Positions 1 through 11,100 of a DNA stretch of 64,000 bases are shown piece after piece; positions within the stretch are counted from its first letter, which is position 1, and every line of letters starts with the position of its first letter. Under the pieces are notes generated by a model. That model was not told the DNA's origin. It saw nothing but the letters and a program-made list of their open reading frames with translations, and did not search any database. Source of the stretch: Adiantum capillus-veneris (lineage: Eukaryota > Streptophyta > Polypodiopsida > Polypodiales > Pteridaceae); contig CM043969.1 of NCBI GenBank assembly GCA_014529385.2, forward strand, positions 24,102,446 through 24,166,445, read 5' to 3'. The translations under genes and the position numbers were made by a program.

Positions 1-607
1 CATAATCATCATTCATCATACATTCATTCAAATTTCATAAAACAAAATAAAATTCATGGTTCTTATCGTCTAATTGAAAAATTCTCGCAAATAATTTGGG
101 ATGTATGTTGATGGCTCCCATTACCTATTATCTTTACACAAATAACAAGAGCTTCCAAAAACATTAATCTTACACGTGCTTTTTTTTTTTGCAAAAGCCC
201 TAATTTGTTGCCAAAACCCTAATTTTCCAAAGTTGTCAGAATCAAAATTCGTTAAATGTCAATGTGGAGAGCTCCTTGAGAGGATCAACTTTGACTTCAA
301 TTTTAGAGGCCCCTGCAACACATAAAAACATCAAAAAGCATGTTTTTTAGAGTTTTTTATGGCAAAAACAAACTCTTGTTTCTTCTTCTCCTCCTCCTCT
401 TGTCGTTTCTTCTTCATCCAACTCCATAGTTTCCAACTGTAGTTTCGTATAGGACTGATTTGCTTGTCAGAACGACAAATGACTGATGCCAGCACTATAA
501 AGTTTTCCTTCCATCTTTCTCTCCTCATATTGAGCATATGTCTCCTCTCTATGCTTTTGGGTCAGTGAATTTCTTCCTTCTCCGTTGTGATTGTGTTCTA
601 ATACCAC
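1..607 (-). mobile_element. Internal remnant of a minus-strand LTR element
   Basis: This stretch lies on the internal side of a primer-site-like sequence (595-606) and an LTR-like segment (from 608). The minus strand carries short charged, Lys/Glu-rich frames at 331-537 and 467-676 that could be gag debris, but no conserved domain is visible. The element would continue to the left of the window. The orientation rests only on the primer-site match, so this is inference. Confidence 0.3.
595..606 (-). other. Primer-binding-site-like sequence
   Basis: Read on the minus strand this is TGGTATTAGAAC, close to the initiator-Met primer site TGGTATCAGAGC used by other elements in the window. It lies next to a segment whose minus-strand end reads ...TTACA, as an LTR end should. 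Confidence 0.4.
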
Positions 608-678
608 TGTAATCACTTCCAACAAGAGATCGAGCGGAAACACAGAGATAACCGCAATGTACACACTCGGCAACACTT

Positions 679-679
<1 letters not shown>

Positions 680-722
<43 letters not shown>
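680..722. repeat. (GA)n microsatellite
   Basis: An uninterrupted AG/GA dinucleotide tract of about 43 bp inside the LTR-like segment. Confidence 0.95.
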
Positions 723-727
<5 letters not shown>

Positions 728-1221
728 AGTGACGGAGTTCTACCCCCAAACAACACTGGCCCCAAAGATTGGCGATCCTTTCGGTATTTCTTTACTTTGC
801 TTCAACAAGTTACAACTTTGTGTGGCTCTCCTCTACTTCTCCACATGGTAGAATGCAAGAGAGAGAGCCCACATGACATATTTAAAGGCCCCTGGCCTCA
901 TTCAAAATCTAATACATGAAAAACATGGATTTGGGGTGAACTAGGGATAACTGCGGACAAAAATGGCAACACGGGTTCACCTCTAGTTCACCCACCTCGC
1001 AAAGTGTGGGTCAAATCCGAGACCTCTCAATAGCCATATGAAATCCTATAAACATTGATACATTTATAGATAAAGAGAAAGTTAAACTTAACTCTTCACT
1101 CTTGAAATGTGGCAATGTGTATACTTTATTTATACTATAGTTTAGCTCTGTGTCTCTAGCGTGTAAGTAAACTATATTGGATAGCAAGATTCTAGATATG
1201 TTTGTATATTTTTTTGCCAAC

Positions 1222-1505
1222 TTCTAAAGTGTGAGTATTCTCATACACAACACAAAGTGACAAACCCCTACCCCATCTCTGAAGTGCGAGGAAGGAACCT
1301 CTGCACAACACGAGTGGGATTCTACACTCCCTATGGCTATCTCTGGAGTGTGATCGATTGATCTACACAACCACGAGACAAAGCTCTAATGTCCTATCTA
1401 TTCTAAGAGTGTGACTATGTCGACACAACCTCGGAATAGGCCTACACACCTGCAAACTAATTCTGTCTGCGTGATTAACCTCTAGCACAACACGAATTAG
1501 CAATT
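1222..1505. repeat. Degenerate ~60 bp tandem repeat, five units
   Basis: Units begin near 1222, 1276, 1340, 1401 and 1461 (spacings 54, 64, 61, 60). Each follows the pattern TTCTnnAGTGTGA, then 10-15 variable bases, then ACACAACACGA. The framework is conserved while the spacer differs from unit to unit. Confidence 0.6.
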
Positions 1506-1550
1506 TTTTTTGTTGAAAAATGCAATTATACCTGCTTGCTGAAAGTTGCA

Positions 1551-2342
1551 ATGTGCTCCTTCAATCGAAGAGGCGTATATATTAAATGGTTCTTTAATCA
1601 AAGGTTTCTTTGATCAAAGATTTTATTTGATTATACATTTTACAATGTACTATTCAAAAAAACATTGTATAATCCAAATAATACATATGATTTTCATTCT
1701 ACGGCCGTATAAATGCAACCATGTTTGTAGCTAGCTTATTTCTTCAATGCACACTCCCATAATTGCATGCATGAATGATCACTCGTTGGATTTCCTTTGG
1801 GGACATAGTGTGTAAATGTTAAAAAGTTTGGATATCCTGGTATTAATTTCTTTTTCTTTTGCTATATCTTGCAATCAAGGATGATTACTTTGATTTTAGA
1901 AGGTGCTACATGATGGGTTTTAGGAATCAGGATTCTATGCCCTAGATGCATATGATCATTGCATTTGTTTAGGCAGCCGTAGATCCTCTCTCCCTAGAAA
2001 GGTGGTCCATGCTAATCTCTTTGTGAGAGCCAAAATCCCCTATGCAATGCATATATTCTTTCTCCTCTTTTATGTCATGTACTTGCATATGTAATCATTT
2101 GGAAATGAGAAACATTGACTAATTCTCAGAATGACCCTCATATTTTGAAGCTAACTTGATTGAGTTTTGTAGATCCTGGTCAAGGGGCCAAAAACCTAGC
2201 AAAAGAAGAAGAAATAGAAGGTTTACCAACTTATGGAACATCAGTCGAGTGGCCCAAAAATTGAATGGGTTAGGATTAAAAAACACTAAGCCTCAATAGC
2301 TTACAGAACCTTGGCCAATGGGGCCTAAAGATTAAATAAATC

Positions 2343-2377
<35 letters not shown>

Positions 2378-2520
2378 TGTATTACTTAAAACCCCTAGCT
2401 TATTGGATACATATTTCCTAAGTTTCACTAGGTTGGGTCTCCACCATGGGACTTGGCCCTTCTGAGATACAAGCACGTTTTGATTAAAAAGAGGGGCATT
2501 TTTTTGCCTTGGGTAATACT
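1551..2520. other. Non-coding stretch, no gene seen
   Basis: AT-rich sequence with only short unsupported open frames. The single clear structure is a (CA)n tract at 2344-2377. No transposon domain or gene is recognised. Confidence 0.6.
2344..2377. repeat. (CA)n microsatellite
   Basis: A perfect CA dinucleotide tract of about 34 bp. Confidence 0.95.
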
Positions 2521-2645
2521 GGCCGTGAAGGCGCTAGGTAATTTTCTCATACCGCTTCATAGGCGGCCTCATTGTCGTAGGAGGGGGTCTCTCCACTCAT
2601 GGCGCTCTGCTCATTACACAAGATTGGCGGCCTTCCTCCTTCCTC

Positions 2646-2770
2646 TATTTAAAGAGGTGAGGGTGCAACTCTGCCCCTCACTTAGCTTTGGTTGTTGTCC
2701 TGCTTGCATTAAGTAGAATTGTGTGTCTTTCTTACACTGAAGTATGGAGCTCGCAACAAAAGTTACTCAG
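2646..2770 (+). promoter_or_regulatory. TATA/hairpin leader unit, copy A
   Basis: TATTTAAA at 2646-2653 is followed by GTGAGGG (2657-2663) and its exact inverted copy CCCTCAC (2675-2681), leaving an 11 nt loop, then CTTAG. An ATGGAGCT start lies at 2744, and ACTCAG/GTTTG at 2770/2771 looks like a splice donor. Copies B (45699) and C (48227) share the same order and nearly the same spacing. I infer a pol II promoter plus leader; no transcript evidence is available. Confidence 0.45.
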
Positions 2771-4145
2771 GTTTGCCACTCTGCCCATGCATATTTCTTT
2801 GCGGACCTACTTTTTTAAGGGGAAATTTCACTGTGAGAATGATGCTGTATCTAGTTTTGATAATGTGGTTCTTTATATGAATTTCGCCCTGTAGTAACAG
2901 AATCTGGTTGAGGCCCTTGTTGGTCAGTGAGTATATATGGTGATGGTATTTTGGCATGGCTTTGACTCTTCCACTGGTTTTCGGGTTGCTATTAACACTG
3001 CATAGCTACTGATTCGAGGTGGTTTCGGGGTAAATAATTGAACTTTTTACACTTAAAAGAACTTTTATACATGATGGTGGTTTGGCATGGCTTTGGCCCT
3101 TCCACTGGGTGGCGGATAGCTGTTAACACTGCGTAGTTACTGTTTGTGGTGGTTTCATAGTATAATGTACCAGCTCTTGTCGTTTAAAATCTCTGTAAAA
3201 ATTTGGTTTTTTTGGGGGGGCGGCTCTACGACAACATTGGTTTTTTTAGGGTTTTTCTGCCTCTTTGCTTAGCATGGCAGTACTCTGATCGGACATAATA
3301 TGGGGGCTTACTGAGTATCAAGATGCCTTGTCATTTACTTGATACTGTCGCTTTTGCATAGATTTTTTCAGCACTATCATAAGAAGCCTTGTATAGACAC
3401 TATATATTGGTTGTCTATGGGTACTTACATGGGTGGTGGTGTTTTCTGTCCTACTGCGCACTGATATAGAACGGTTTTTAGGGGTGTTGGGCCCTGTTCC
3501 ACACCGTTATAGTACTTGGTCTTTACTTTATTCATTGGGTTAGGATATACATTACAATATCTACCTTCACTTGGGCGGATGTTGCTCCTTTTGTAGCTTT
3601 GATTATTGAGGTGATACTAGCACTTTGAGCATGGTATATTTTTTACCTTAAACTTCATGGTTCGACTCAAGGCTTGGCTTTTATCAGGGCTCCTTGTTAC
3701 TTGGATTGCTAAAGAGAAATATATGGTTAGTGATATACAAATAGTGGGATGATTTAGAGTCCATTTACCATGACGGGTGTCTGACCTAAAAACAAACTTT
3801 AACAAAGCTTGATACTTTATGAGAATTGTAAATGGAATCTAAAAAAAAAACTTCTTGTATAAACTTCATTTGGTGGAGCTTTCATAACTGTTAAAACTAG
3901 TGAAAATAAAAAAAGGGGTGGATTCAGACACTTGGATTAGAAGGGGTGATGGCCTTCTAATCAAAATGATATTCTTTTACTTTGGGATTTTATAAGAAAG
4001 AGAAAACATCTTTACATAAATACTATTTACTAAGCTTGTAAGTTAAAAAAAGTTTGTAAGGTGGACATGGATAACAACTGGTATAGTCCATTGATACCTG
4101 TAAAACACATCCAAAGCTAACATATTTGTTGTCTTGTTTGGATTT
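2771..4145 (+). other. Intron-like T-rich body of copy A
   Basis: The body contains a divergent ~126 bp direct repeat (about 2948-3027 and 3074-3155, sharing a TTGGCATGGCTTTG block). It ends in the conserved block GATACCTGTAAAACACATCC..CTAAC (CTAAC at 4117-4121), shared with copies B and C. The GCAG 3' splice-like site of B and C is missing here, so copy A may be 3'-damaged. Confidence 0.35.
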
Positions 4146-4374
4146 GAACTTCATCATAAAATAGTCAAGATTCACACTATCTAAATAGCCTTTACATATG
4201 CCAATCAGGCTTCGTAGCCAGTTTCAACCATGCACATAAACTCATCAAAAACCATTTTAATATGAAAACTCATAATAATCAACCAAAAAATCTAAGAATA
4301 AAATGGTAAAATCTTTCCCACTCATATGTATAGAAAAGAGCTTTTACTCATAAACCTGCATTATAAACACATCT

Positions 4375-4377
<3 letters not shown>

Positions 4378-4420
<43 letters not shown>
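4378..4420. repeat. (GA)n microsatellite
   Basis: A GA tract of about 42 bp, followed by a ~75 bp segment (4441-4514) that recurs at 14586-14662, where it is again preceded by (AG)n. Confidence 0.95.
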
Positions 4421-4421
<1 letters not shown>

Positions 4422-4519
4422 CTCCACTTCTCACAGATATCAACACCAAACAACATGAAGGGGTGAAAGTGTAGTGGTCAGCACCCATGTTCATGGCCCT
4501 CTTGAGGAGAGACACGTCT

Positions 4520-5664
4520 TGTAAGGTGCAGTGGAAGTGAATGTTGAACTTTTCTCAAGATGCAAGCTCCGAACTGTGCTCAAGGTTCCTTTTACTTACA
4601 GAAGGGAGAGCCTTTCGTTCCTTTAGTGAGAGAGTACGATGGACACAAACAAAGTGGATGAACACTGTGAATAAAGATGCATGAGAATGAGAGATAGAGA
4701 AGAGAATACGACACCAGAGACATTGTAAAACCCTCCTCCAAAGGCCCCACTCTCGATGGCGAGAGTGGTCTAATATTGATTGCACAATTTGGTACAATGG
4801 CTGAATGCAAATCTAAGGGGCTATGTCGATGTCGACGGAGTGGATGGCGAGGACGATGCTAAGAATGAAAACTGAGTGCTTGATGAATCTGCAAGGGATC
4901 GAAGCTATCGGGCTGATCTGCTCTACTGTTTGGCTTGCTAATGTACTTGCTGAAAATGCTACTTACTCTGCTGTCCAAAAACGCTAAGAGTGTTGAAATC
5001 TGCTGATGCAAAAACGCTACTAAAGGCTGGCTGTTTTGTTGAATCTCCTTGCTGAATTGGCTGCCGCAACCATTGCTGAAAACGCTGGTTCAAGGGCCTG
5101 AAATCGTTATGAACCTGGGGTTGAAATCGCCATGGTGCTGGTTGGAATCGCCTACTGCTCTTAACAAAAAACGTTAATGATTGAGGTTCTCCAAGGCTAA
5201 AACGGCTGATGGCTGAGGTGAGGGAAAAACGCCACCAAGGTTGGGGAGGTCTTGCTTGAGAAGGGTCTCCAGAGGCCTGCTGCACTTGAGTGCCTGATGC
5301 TCTCCTTCTTATTCTACTAGATAGTGCTAGCCTTTGGTTTGCTTCTATAGTATCTTAGCAAAATTTCCCTACCTCGTTCCCAACAAAAGTCACTTAATAA
5401 ATAAGTGAAAAATAACAAAAATAGGAAAAATAGGTTTAATGCACTGGAAAATTCCCCTAATGGATTCTGATGGGAATACTGATGATCATGCTGTGTGCAA
5501 CCGGAGGATATGCATCTAAACTAAGTGACTGGTCATGCACGGTTTGCGAACAGACTCACAAAAGTGCCAGATCACTTCCTATTCTAAATTGACTTGACTG
5601 AACTGAACCCTAGTCATGCTGTAGCTTGTCCACGGACGCATAGGGTTGGATGTGTCATGTGACA
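4520..5664 (-). repeat. 3' LTR of the non-autonomous element
   Basis: 1145 bp, beginning TGTAAGGTGCAG and ending ATGTGACA on the plus strand. It is collinear with 13341-14472 throughout, with scattered substitutions and small indels. Short minus-strand frames inside it occur in both LTR copies and are probably non-coding. Confidence 0.85.
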
Positions 5665-5943
5665 TCACCTCCTTTTCAAAGTGAGGTACTGGTACTGAAT
5701 TGTATGGCGTCGAGGGAGATTGCCAATAGCATCCGGAATCCTGGAAAGGACTCTTCAATCCCACTATGATGTGTGGGTCGTGCGATACTTGAACTTCATA
5801 AAGGTCTGCAATGCCTTCTTCTTTGGGCTGCGCCGAAAGTGACACAAAGTCCTCTGAGTCTTCTTCAATGCTTCAACTTTGCCTATGGCCGTAGGTCCAT
5901 CTTCTTCAAGAATCTCCGAGGCTGAAAATTCTTGAAACCACTT

Positions 5944-6402
5944 TCAACACAAAAACATGAACATACCCATTCCATGTAAAGTGACTGGAAAAAATCTTGT
6001 CTTCCTCAAAGATTGTGCATGCAATGTAGATGAACAAAGAGACGGAGTGCCAAACCGTTCACCACACACACGCAAACAATGAGATCGCATCTTGTCATGC
6101 TGACCTAAATCAATCAACTGTGGCAATTCACAACGGAAATGCCCATGCTTGGTGCTCATACTTTCTTGTGGTATTTCTACGACTGTGTTGTGCCAAGGAA
6201 GAGACATGAAATGTGACTTCCTTGAATGCATACTTTTCAGCTTTTCATGAACAATCTGCACACATTCGTGCTCATTCATGAGTGAAATGTGCTCAATGTA
6301 CAATATTTCATGCCTAGGAAAAGGGATCACATAAAGATACTGACTAAAATACAAGAAATGATCACGAATGAAACACTCGTACAATGCATGCTGACTAGTC
6401 AT
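5944..6402 (-). CDS. Hypothetical 152-aa Cys/His-rich ORF of the non-autonomous element
   Basis: I do not recognise this protein. It is rich in His, Cys and Met, with several aromatic residues near the N-terminus (residues 9-30) and no transmembrane helix or zinc knuckle of the CCHC form. Its ATG overlaps the stop of the upstream ORF as ATGA at 6399-6402, the arrangement seen where termination and reinitiation are coupled. A further small minus-strand frame (5845 down to 5579) follows and runs into the LTR; it could be a C-terminal continuation lost by frameshift. An intact frame over 450 bp in an old repeat suggests recent constraint or recent age; function is unknown. Confidence 0.4.
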   Translation of the reverse strand: MTSQHALYECFIRDHFLYFSQYLYVIPFPRHEILYIEHISLMNEHECVQIVHEKLKSMHSRKSHFMSLPWHNTVVEIPQESMSTKHGHFRCELPQLIDLGQHDKMRSHCLRVCGERFGTPSLCSSTLHAQSLRKTRFFPVTLHGMGMFMFLC

Positions 6403-7187
6403 TCGAACACATAGTACTTCCTGTGAGGGTTCTTTAGACCTAGGCTCGAGAGCCAGATCGGTTCTTCGTGTTTGATCGAATCTTCCTGTGGGGGTTTTGT
6501 GGACCTCGACTCGAGAGCCAAGATCGATTCTTCGTGATTGATCAAAGCTGCAACGAGGTTAGCTTCGCTAGAAAAAGCATCAACTAAACCATCATCCTGG
6601 TGAACAATCACATCATCATCATGATAATCATCATGCCTGTGAGAAATCACATCTTGATCATCATGCAAATCATCATGCTTGTCATTGTCATGCAATTCTT
6701 CATGCTTGTCATTATCATTCAAACTATCATGCTTATCATCATGCAAATCCTGTGTGTCATGCTTTGATGAAGAAGAGACTGAGAGAGTCTCCTTTTCCCG
6801 AATCTCTTGCATCCGTGCCTGCACTTGAGAAAAGAGTCGCAACATCTCTTTCATGTGTCGGTCGCTCATTGCTTTTCTTGCTTTGGTCTCTCGATCAAAT
6901 TCTGCTTTTCGTTCTTCGGCTTCCAAGCGGGCTTGCTCATGCTCACGCTCTATGGCTGCCATTCTGTCTTTGTGTCCTGCCTTTCTTTCTGCTTTTTGTG
7001 CTTCGCGTTCTAACTTCATGTCCATCACCATCTTGTCGAAAGCCTCCATAGGAGTTAGTGCAATCCTTTGCGTAGATGGGGAAGGGGGAGGGTCATAAAA
7101 ACCTCCTGGTGGGGAAAATTCTTCTTCGCCTCTCTCATGCTCATCACCTCCAAGCGAAGTATCCATTCCGCTTCGAGTGATGACCAT
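6399..7187 (-). CDS. Hypothetical 262-aa Gag-like charged coiled-coil protein
   Basis: The protein starts MVITRSG, a style of start common among plant gypsy-type Gag proteins. Residues ~45-130 are a highly charged heptad-like region (Lys/Arg/Glu/Ala rich, likely coiled coil). Residues ~140-200 are an Asp/His-rich tract made of repeated DKHDDLHDD-type units. No CCHC knuckle or protease is present. It is the first ORF after the leader of the minus-strand element, about 35 bp from the Copia-1 insertion. I infer a structural Gag-like role, but the Asp/His tract is unusual and may bind metal. Codon phase is unbroken. Confidence 0.5.
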   Translation of the reverse strand: MVITRSGMDTSLGGDEHERGEEEFSPPGGFYDPPPSPSTQRIALTPMEAFDKMVMDMKLEREAQKAERKAGHKDRMAAIEREHEQARLEAEERKAEFDRETKARKAMSDRHMKEMLRLFSQVQARMQEIREKETLSVSSSSKHDTQDLHDDKHDSLNDNDKHEELHDNDKHDDLHDDQDVISHRHDDYHDDDVIVHQDDGLVDAFSSEANLVAALINHEESILALESRSTKPPQEDSIKHEEPIWLSSLGLKNPHRKYYVFE

Positions 7188-7221
7188 CCATTGAAGTCGT
7201 GGGTTCTTGTGATCTTGGGTT

Positions 7222-8028
7222 TGTTAAGTATGGAGCCTGATTTACCCTTGTAATTTTATGTGGTAAAAGCGCACATTTGTAAGGCCCCCATTATGAGGAG
7301 AAGCCATCGTGCGTGAAGGAAAATCACTCACTGGAAACTAAAATTTTCACGGACAAGAATCAGGGGCAACTTTAAAGGCCTTGGGGGCGGAGGCCCCCGA
7401 GACTTTTTTTTCGCCGGAATATTCTTTTTTTGCCGGAATATTATGGCCGGACGGCGGCCGGCAAGTGGCGGAAAACAACCGGTCGGTTGGCCGGTGGCCG
7501 GTAGTCAATGGCCGATGGCCGGTGGTCGGAAGTCAATGGCCGGTGGAGCCGATGGCCGAATTCAATAGCCGGTGGCCGAATTCAAAAGCGGACTTGTCTT
7601 CTCAAGGGTGGCCACACATGGGCGGATTGGAGGGTCCGATTTGGACTTATCTATGCAAGGGCGGCTACACATGGCTGCCTCTCATGAGAGAGAGTAGCCC
7701 TTTTGGCCTATAAAAGGAGGCCATTTCTACACACATTTCATAGTGTGAAGTTGATGCAACAAGGTGAGTGTGAGGTGATGAGAGTGAAGCAAGGCGGGAG
7801 CTCCATTAAGGGTATAATCCCTTTGTAAACTACTTCTTGTTTTGAAGTACTAAAGCCATTGAGTGGCTGCTTTCCCGTGGACGTAGCCCACATTGGGTGA
7901 ACCACGTATATCATGTGTACTCTCTCTCTCTCTCTCTCTCTACTCTATAATCTCGTGTATGTAAATCTGTTTCTCTCCATTAAGTAATCTACTCAATTAT
8001 CTATTTAGCTACGTCTTATTTCCTAACA
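7222..8028 (+). repeat. Copia-1 5' LTR
   Basis: 807 bp. It carries TATAAAA at 7709-7715 as the likely promoter, a GGCCGGTGGCCG-type minisatellite near 7440-7590, and a (TC)n tract near 7920-7942. It is longer than the 3' LTR mainly through extra minisatellite units. Confidence 0.95.
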
Positions 8029-8030
8029 AC

Positions 8031-8042
8031 TGGTATCAAAAC
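8031..8042 (+). other. Copia-1 primer binding site
   Basis: TGGTATCAAAAC lies two bases after the LTR end, matching initiator-Met-type sites in 10 of 12 bases. Confidence 0.85.
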
Positions 8043-8101
8043 AAGGTTTGCTCGTAGCTAAATTATCTCAAGGAAAGGATTCCTTGAATTGAGTGGGAGT
8101 T

Positions 8102-11100
8102 ATGGCGGAGGAAGGGAAGCTCAAGATTGAGAAGTTCAACAGAAAAAAACTACCAACATTGGAAGATGCAGATTGAAGACTATCTCTACCAGAAGGACCT
8201 CTATTTGCCACTAGGCGGTCTTGCGAACAAGCCCTCAACAATGGCAGATGAAGCATGGATTGTCCTTGATCGAAAGGCACTGGGAACAATCCGGTTAAGC
8301 TTGGCATCAACGGTGGCCTTCAATGTTTCGGAGATGAAGACCACGGAGGACTTGATGAAGTCACTTGACGACTTCTACGAGAAACCATCGGCATCCAATA
8401 AGGTATTTCTTATGAAGCGCTTGTTCAATATAAAGATGGCAGAGAATGGTTCAGTTGCAGAACACCTAAATGACTTTAACACAAACATAAGTCAACTTCG
8501 ATCGGTGAAAATCAATTTCGATGACGAACTGCGAGCTCTCCTTATACTATCATCTCTACAGGATAGTTGGGACAGCCTTGTGATGGCTGTAAGTAATTCT
8601 ATCTCTGGCACAAATACTCTTAAGTTTGATGATGTTGTGGGTGTTCTCCTAAGCGAGGAAATGCGAAGGAGAAGCACAGGAGAATCATCAAGTGCTGCAC
8701 TATCAGTGGAAACAAGAGGAAGGCCTAAGGAGAGGTTCAAAAACCAAAAGGGTCGTGATCGCTCAAGGCGGAGCAAGTCACGCACAAAGTCAGTTCTTGA
8801 ATGTTGGAACTGCGGCAAGAAAGGCCACGTCAAGAAGGATTGCTGGTCCAAGAAGAAGAAGGAGACAGAGTCTCAAGACAACAAGCCAACATCGGAGGCC
8901 AATGTGGTAGGTAAAGTAGAGCAAGATGCTCTAATTCTCTCATTAGACAATGTGTCTAATTCCTGGATAGTAGATTCCGGGGCTTCATTCCATGCGACAC
9001 CACACAAGCAACATTTCCAAGACTACACCAAAGGTAATTTTGGGTATGTATACTTGGGAGATGATGAAGCTTGTGAGATTGTCGGCAAAGGTACAGTTTC
9101 TGTCAAAACTTCTAACGGAAATGAATGGAAGCTTAAAGATGTTAGGCATGTTCCTTCTCTTCGCAAAAATTTGATCTCTACAGGACAATTGGACGATGAA
9201 GGTCACAACATTGCATTCGGAAACAAACGGTGGAAGATCTCAAAGGGATCTTTGGTGGTTGCCAAGGGTGAAAAAGTCGGTACACTTTACTTGTGTACTG
9301 TTAGCACGCAACCTTCAGCTTGTGCAGCAACTACAGAAGTTGACAGTGCGGCGTGGCACTACCGACTTGGGCATATGAGTTCCAAAGGAATGCAAATCCT
9401 TCAAACAAAGAAGCTTCTACCAGGTTTGAAAGAAGTGGACTTAGAGTTCTGTGAAGATTGTGTTTATGGTAAACAAAAGAGGGTAAAATTTCAAAAATCA
9501 AGAAATGAAAGAAAAAATAAAAAACTTGAGTTGGTTCATTCTGATGTTTGGGGTCCTGCAAGTATACCATCACTTGGTGGCTCATTGTACTATGTAACAT
9601 TCATAGACGATGCGACTAGAAAAACATGGGTTTATGTCATGAAGAATAAATCCGATGTATTTTCCATATTTCAAAGGTGGAAAGCCTTTGTGGAGAATGA
9701 AACAGGTACCAAGGTTAAATGCCTTAGATCCGACAATGGAGGCGAATATTGCAGCTAAGCTTTTGAAAGCTTTTGTGCTAGCAATGGCATTCGGAGGCAA
9801 AGGACAACCCCAAGGACACCTCAACAAAATGGGATTTCGGAAAGGATGAACAGGACAATCATGGAACGAGCACGAAGCATGCGGCTACATGCAGGCCTAC
9901 CGCTTGAGCTTTGGGCAGAAGCTGTAAGTACGTCTGTGTACTTAATCAATCGGTCACCCTCAACGACATTGGATGGGGGAGTTCCAGAAGAGGCATGGAC
10001 AGGTAAACCGGTGAATTATGCATTTTTCAAAGTATTTGGGTGTGAGGCTTTCATGCACATAGATAGAAGCCTAAGATCAAAGTTAGATGCAAAGTCCAAA
10101 AAGTGTTTCTTCATTGGCTATGGAGAAGGAGACTTTGGGTATCGCCTATGGAATCCTGAAGATGGTAAAATCTTAAGGAGTAGGGATGTAATTTTTAACG
10201 AACAAAATATGTACAAAGATTACTTGGAAAGAAAACAAACAAAAGAAACAGGTGCTGAGTACATGGAGCTTGAGGACGGTGAAGACTCAAGGACTGTAAA
10301 CGGTGACAATGTGCAACAACGTCAACCAAATGAGGAGCCTCAACCTATTCCCCGAAGATCTACAAGAGCAAGTAGACCTCCAGAAAGGTTTGTTCCTTCC
10401 TTCAACCATCTCTTGATCTCAGATTCTGGAGAGCCCGAATCATATGAAGAAGCTATGCAACATGAATCCAAAGAAGAATGGACGAAGAGCATGCAAGTGG
10501 AGATGGACTCACTACATCGCAACCAAACATGGGAGTTGGTTGAGTTGCCTAAAGGTAAGCGGGCACTTCAAAACAAATGGGTGTACAAGCTAAAGGAAGA
10601 AGAAAGTGGGAAGAAAAGGTACAAGTCTAGGCTTGTGGTAAAAGGTTTTTCTCAAAAGAAAGGTATTGACTTCAATGAAATATTTTCTCCTGTTGTAAAA
10701 ATGAACTCAATTAGGCTTGTCTTAAGCCTTGTGGCTGCTCATGATCTAAATCTCGAGCAAATGGATGTAAATACGGCATTCCCTCACGGTGACTTAGAGG
10801 AGGAAATCTACATGCTTCAACCAAAGGGGTATGAAGTAAAAGATAAGGAGAAAATTGTTTGCAGATTAAAGAAGAGCTTGTATGGTTTAAAGCAAGCATC
10901 AAGACAATGGTACTTGAAGTTTGATCGATGGATGTTGGATCATGGATTCACAAGATGCAACTCGGATCACTGCGTCTACACGAAGAATTTGGGAGATGGG
11001 AAATTCATCATCCTAATGTTGTATGTTGATGACATGTTGATTGCAAGTGCTAACATGAAGGACATCAAAGACCTAAAAGAGGAGCTGTCCAAATCTTTTT

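Larger units (their letters stand above)
608..1550 (-). repeat. LTR-like segment next to the primer site
   Basis: The segment starts TGTAATC on the plus strand, giving a TACA end on the minus strand directly before the primer-like site. It holds a (GA)n tract and a degenerate ~60 bp tandem repeat. The far end is not defined; 1550 is an estimate, and no second LTR is present in the window to check it. Confidence 0.35.

Noticed and set aside
4555-4810. Minus-strand ~80-codon frames, repeated at 13376-13631
   Set aside because: Present in both LTR copies because the LTR is repeated; no motif and no start context of note.
6752-7253. Plus-strand hydrophobic frames
   Set aside because: They are antisense shadows of the minus-strand 262-aa ORF.
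9196-9827. Short frames on both strands within Copia-1
   Set aside because: Shadows of the gag-pol frame.
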